A stretch of 7,416 nt of DNA from Candidatus Cloacimonas sp. SDB (GTDB taxonomy: Bacteria; Cloacimonadota; Cloacimonadia; Cloacimonadales; TCS61), in NCBI GenBank assembly GCA_001412425.1, contig LKUH01000406.1, forward strand, positions 1-7,416. The letters are read 5' to 3'. The position numbers and the translations under genes were made by a program. The first letter of the stretch is position 1, and each line of letters begins with the position of its first letter. Below, one piece after another: positions 6,466 through 7,416 of the stretch. Below the pieces are notes generated by a model that worked only from the letters and a program-made list of their open reading frames with translations, did no database searches and was not told the DNA's origin.

Positions 6466-6490
6466 AGCTAATTACAGGAGAATAAGAAAT

Positions 6491-6700
6491 ATGCAGGTTT
6501 TTAATGAAACAAGATGCTATACACCCCTGAGAGTGTCGGAAATACTCTCGATTGATATCAGCACTGTTTACAGGCTGATCAGAGATATTGAAGATCCGCT
6601 TCCTGCCTTTAGATTAAAGAATAACGGACAGCTTAGAGTGCATGGCAAGGATCTGAATAAATATTTTGAAGATCATAAAGTTGATCCTCTTAATGAATAA
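6491..6700 (+). CDS. excisionase/MerR-type HTH protein (HTH_17-like)
   Basis: This 69-residue protein is almost entirely one small DNA-binding fold. YTPLRVSEILSIDISTVYRL (10-29) forms the helix-turn-helix, PAFRLKNNGQLRVHGKDL (38-55) the wing, and NKYFEDH the closing helix. This is the layout of HTH_17 and excisionase-like proteins. In a transposable phage it need not be an excisionase, since no site-specific integrase is present; a transcriptional regulator of the next cluster is more likely. AGGAG at 6476-6480 is 10 bases before the ATG, longer than elsewhere in the window. Its TAA shares one base with the next ATG (TAATG), so the two are probably translated together. Confidence 0.78.
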   Translation: MQVFNETRCYTPLRVSEILSIDISTVYRLIRDIEDPLPAFRLKNNGQLRVHGKDLNKYFEDHKVDPLNE

Positions 6701-7092
6701 TGATGACCCAGAGACAGGCTGAGTATGCAAAGAAGCTGAGAAGAAATATTGTCGTCTTCGCTAAAAGTGATCTCCGGATGACAATTGATCAGCTGCATGA
6801 TCAAATGCATGATCTCGGTTATGGAACCTCACTTCGCAAGCTCAGTCTGTCTTCTCTTATTCAACTCAATTTAATATTGCATGGAAAAACTCCCCAAATT
6901 TACGAAATACTCGACGCACAAGGCAAAAAGATCTGGGCTTTGTATAAACTGTCGGATTGGAGTAAAGAAAGGCTCTATGGCTTCATTGCTCAACATTTTG
7001 GGAAATCCGGCATCAAATATCTAACCAAGAAAGAAAAGGGTGCTTTGATTAAAGTTTTGGAAAACTATGAACAGCCGAGAATACACGATTAA
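6700..7092 (+). CDS. probable GemA/Mu gp16-family regulatory protein (DUF1018)
   Basis: This 130-residue protein is basic and mainly helical. Its second half (KKIWALYKLSDWSKERLYGF, then KYLTKKEKGALIKVLENY) follows the pattern of the C-terminal part of Mu gp16/GemA-like proteins: a short helix around IWAL and a terminal LT-x-KE helix. The first half (MTQRQAEYAKKLRRN onward) is less distinctive. The Mu protein is linked to control of host DNA supercoiling and gene expression; the exact role here is uncertain. Synteny with other Mu-like phages, between early genes and packaging genes, supports the call. Two ATGs (6700 and 6703) are adjacent. The first overlaps the preceding stop by one base, and no separate strong ribosome binding site is seen, which suggests re-initiation. 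The 3' end overlaps the next gene by 26 bases. Confidence 0.55.
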   Translation: MMTQRQAEYAKKLRRNIVVFAKSDLRMTIDQLHDQMHDLGYGTSLRKLSLSSLIQLNLILHGKTPQIYEILDAQGKKIWALYKLSDWSKERLYGFIAQHFGKSGIKYLTKKEKGALIKVLENYEQPRIHD

Positions 7093-7416
7093 ACGACAAT
7101 CCGCCAAAAAGCTCTATCTCAAAGGTGAAACCGATATAAAGGCTTTGGCTCGCATCTATGGTGTGGCAGATAAAACTGTCCGCAACTGGATCAAGCGGGA
7201 AAAATGGAATGAAGAGCTGGATGAGATTGCCAATCTAGAAGATGAGATTCGGATAGCTGTGAAAAAGGCTTTAATCAAAGCTCTCAAAGAATATGCCAGA
7301 GCACCGCAGGATACTGCTCTGCAGTCGCTGGTCTCGCTGCTGCGTCAATACTCCAAGAATATCGAACCTACCAGAGATTTCATTGAATACATGAAGAAGT
7401 TCCTGGATTGGCTGAT
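7067..7416 (+). CDS. probable phage terminase small subunit-like HTH protein, cut by the right edge
   Basis: From the ATG at 7067 the frame stays open to the end, giving 116 residues. Residues 17-47 (LYLKGETDIKALARIYGV, DKTVRNWIKREKW) form a helix-turn-helix typical of terminase small subunits and DUF1804-type proteins of Mu-like phages, which recognise DNA for packaging. A helical region follows, with QDTALQSLVSLLRQY at 81-95. The gene starts inside the last 26 bases of the previous one with only a weak GGA upstream, so coupled translation is likely. Position after the gp16-like gene agrees with Mu-like gene order, where head and packaging genes come later. A transcriptional regulator with the same fold is possible, since the distinguishing C-terminus is outside the window. 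Confidence 0.6.
   Translation, partial: MNSREYTIKRQSAKKLYLKGETDIKALARIYGVADKTVRNWIKREKWNEELDEIANLEDEIRIAVKKALIKALKEYARAPQDTALQSLVSLLRQYSKNIEPTRDFIEYMKKFLDWL

Noticed and set aside
6491..6700. Calling the small HTH protein a true excisionase
   Set aside because: The fold fits, but the element moves by a MuA-type transposase and has no visible site-specific recombinase for an excisionase to assist.
1..7416. Prophage ends, attachment sites, CRISPR array or tRNA genes
   Set aside because: No terminal inverted repeats with TG...CA ends, no spaced repeat array and no tRNA cloverleaf could be found; the Mu-type ends must lie outside the window.

Overview
The window carries the left, early part of a Mu-like transposable prophage. 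A MuA-type DDE transposase (2526..4520) is followed by a MuB-type AAA+ ATPase (4530..5249), a DUF3164-family protein (5262..6356), an excisionase-type HTH protein (6491..6700), a probable GemA/Mu gp16-family regulator (6700..7092) and the start of a probable terminase small subunit (7067 to the right edge). All read rightward. Leftward from the control region run a LexA/CI-type S24 repressor (2118..1390) and, 11 bases beyond its stop, a UvrD-like superfamily 1 helicase (1378 to the left edge, incomplete).

Organism: the host cannot be named from this sequence. It is a bacterium of moderate to low G+C with frequent AGA arginine codons. Most genes have a clear AGGAG Shine-Dalgarno sequence, which argues against Bacteroidetes-type translation initiation. 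The helicase is visibly richer in A/T than the other genes, suggesting a separate origin.

Layout: 1..1389 holds the helicase and a short gap. 1390..2118 is the repressor. 2119..2286 is a divergent switch region with candidate promoters, TGCGAA-type repeats and a palindrome. 2287..6356 is a tightly packed early operon: Ner/Cro-like protein, transposase, ATPase and DUF3164 protein. 6357..6490 contains two successive hairpin-plus-T-tract terminators. From 6491 a second cluster begins, in which each gene overlaps the next.

How it would work, by analogy with Mu: the repressor holds the early promoter off, and its S24 protease domain suggests induction by RecA-stimulated self-cleavage. Once released, the small HTH protein would shut down the repressor promoter. 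MuA and MuB homologues would carry out target capture and replicative transposition. Genes to the right would then prepare the late and packaging phases. The helicase, in the repressor's transcription unit, would be expressed in the lysogen, which makes it a candidate host-benefit or anti-phage gene. Neither transposon end is visible in the window.
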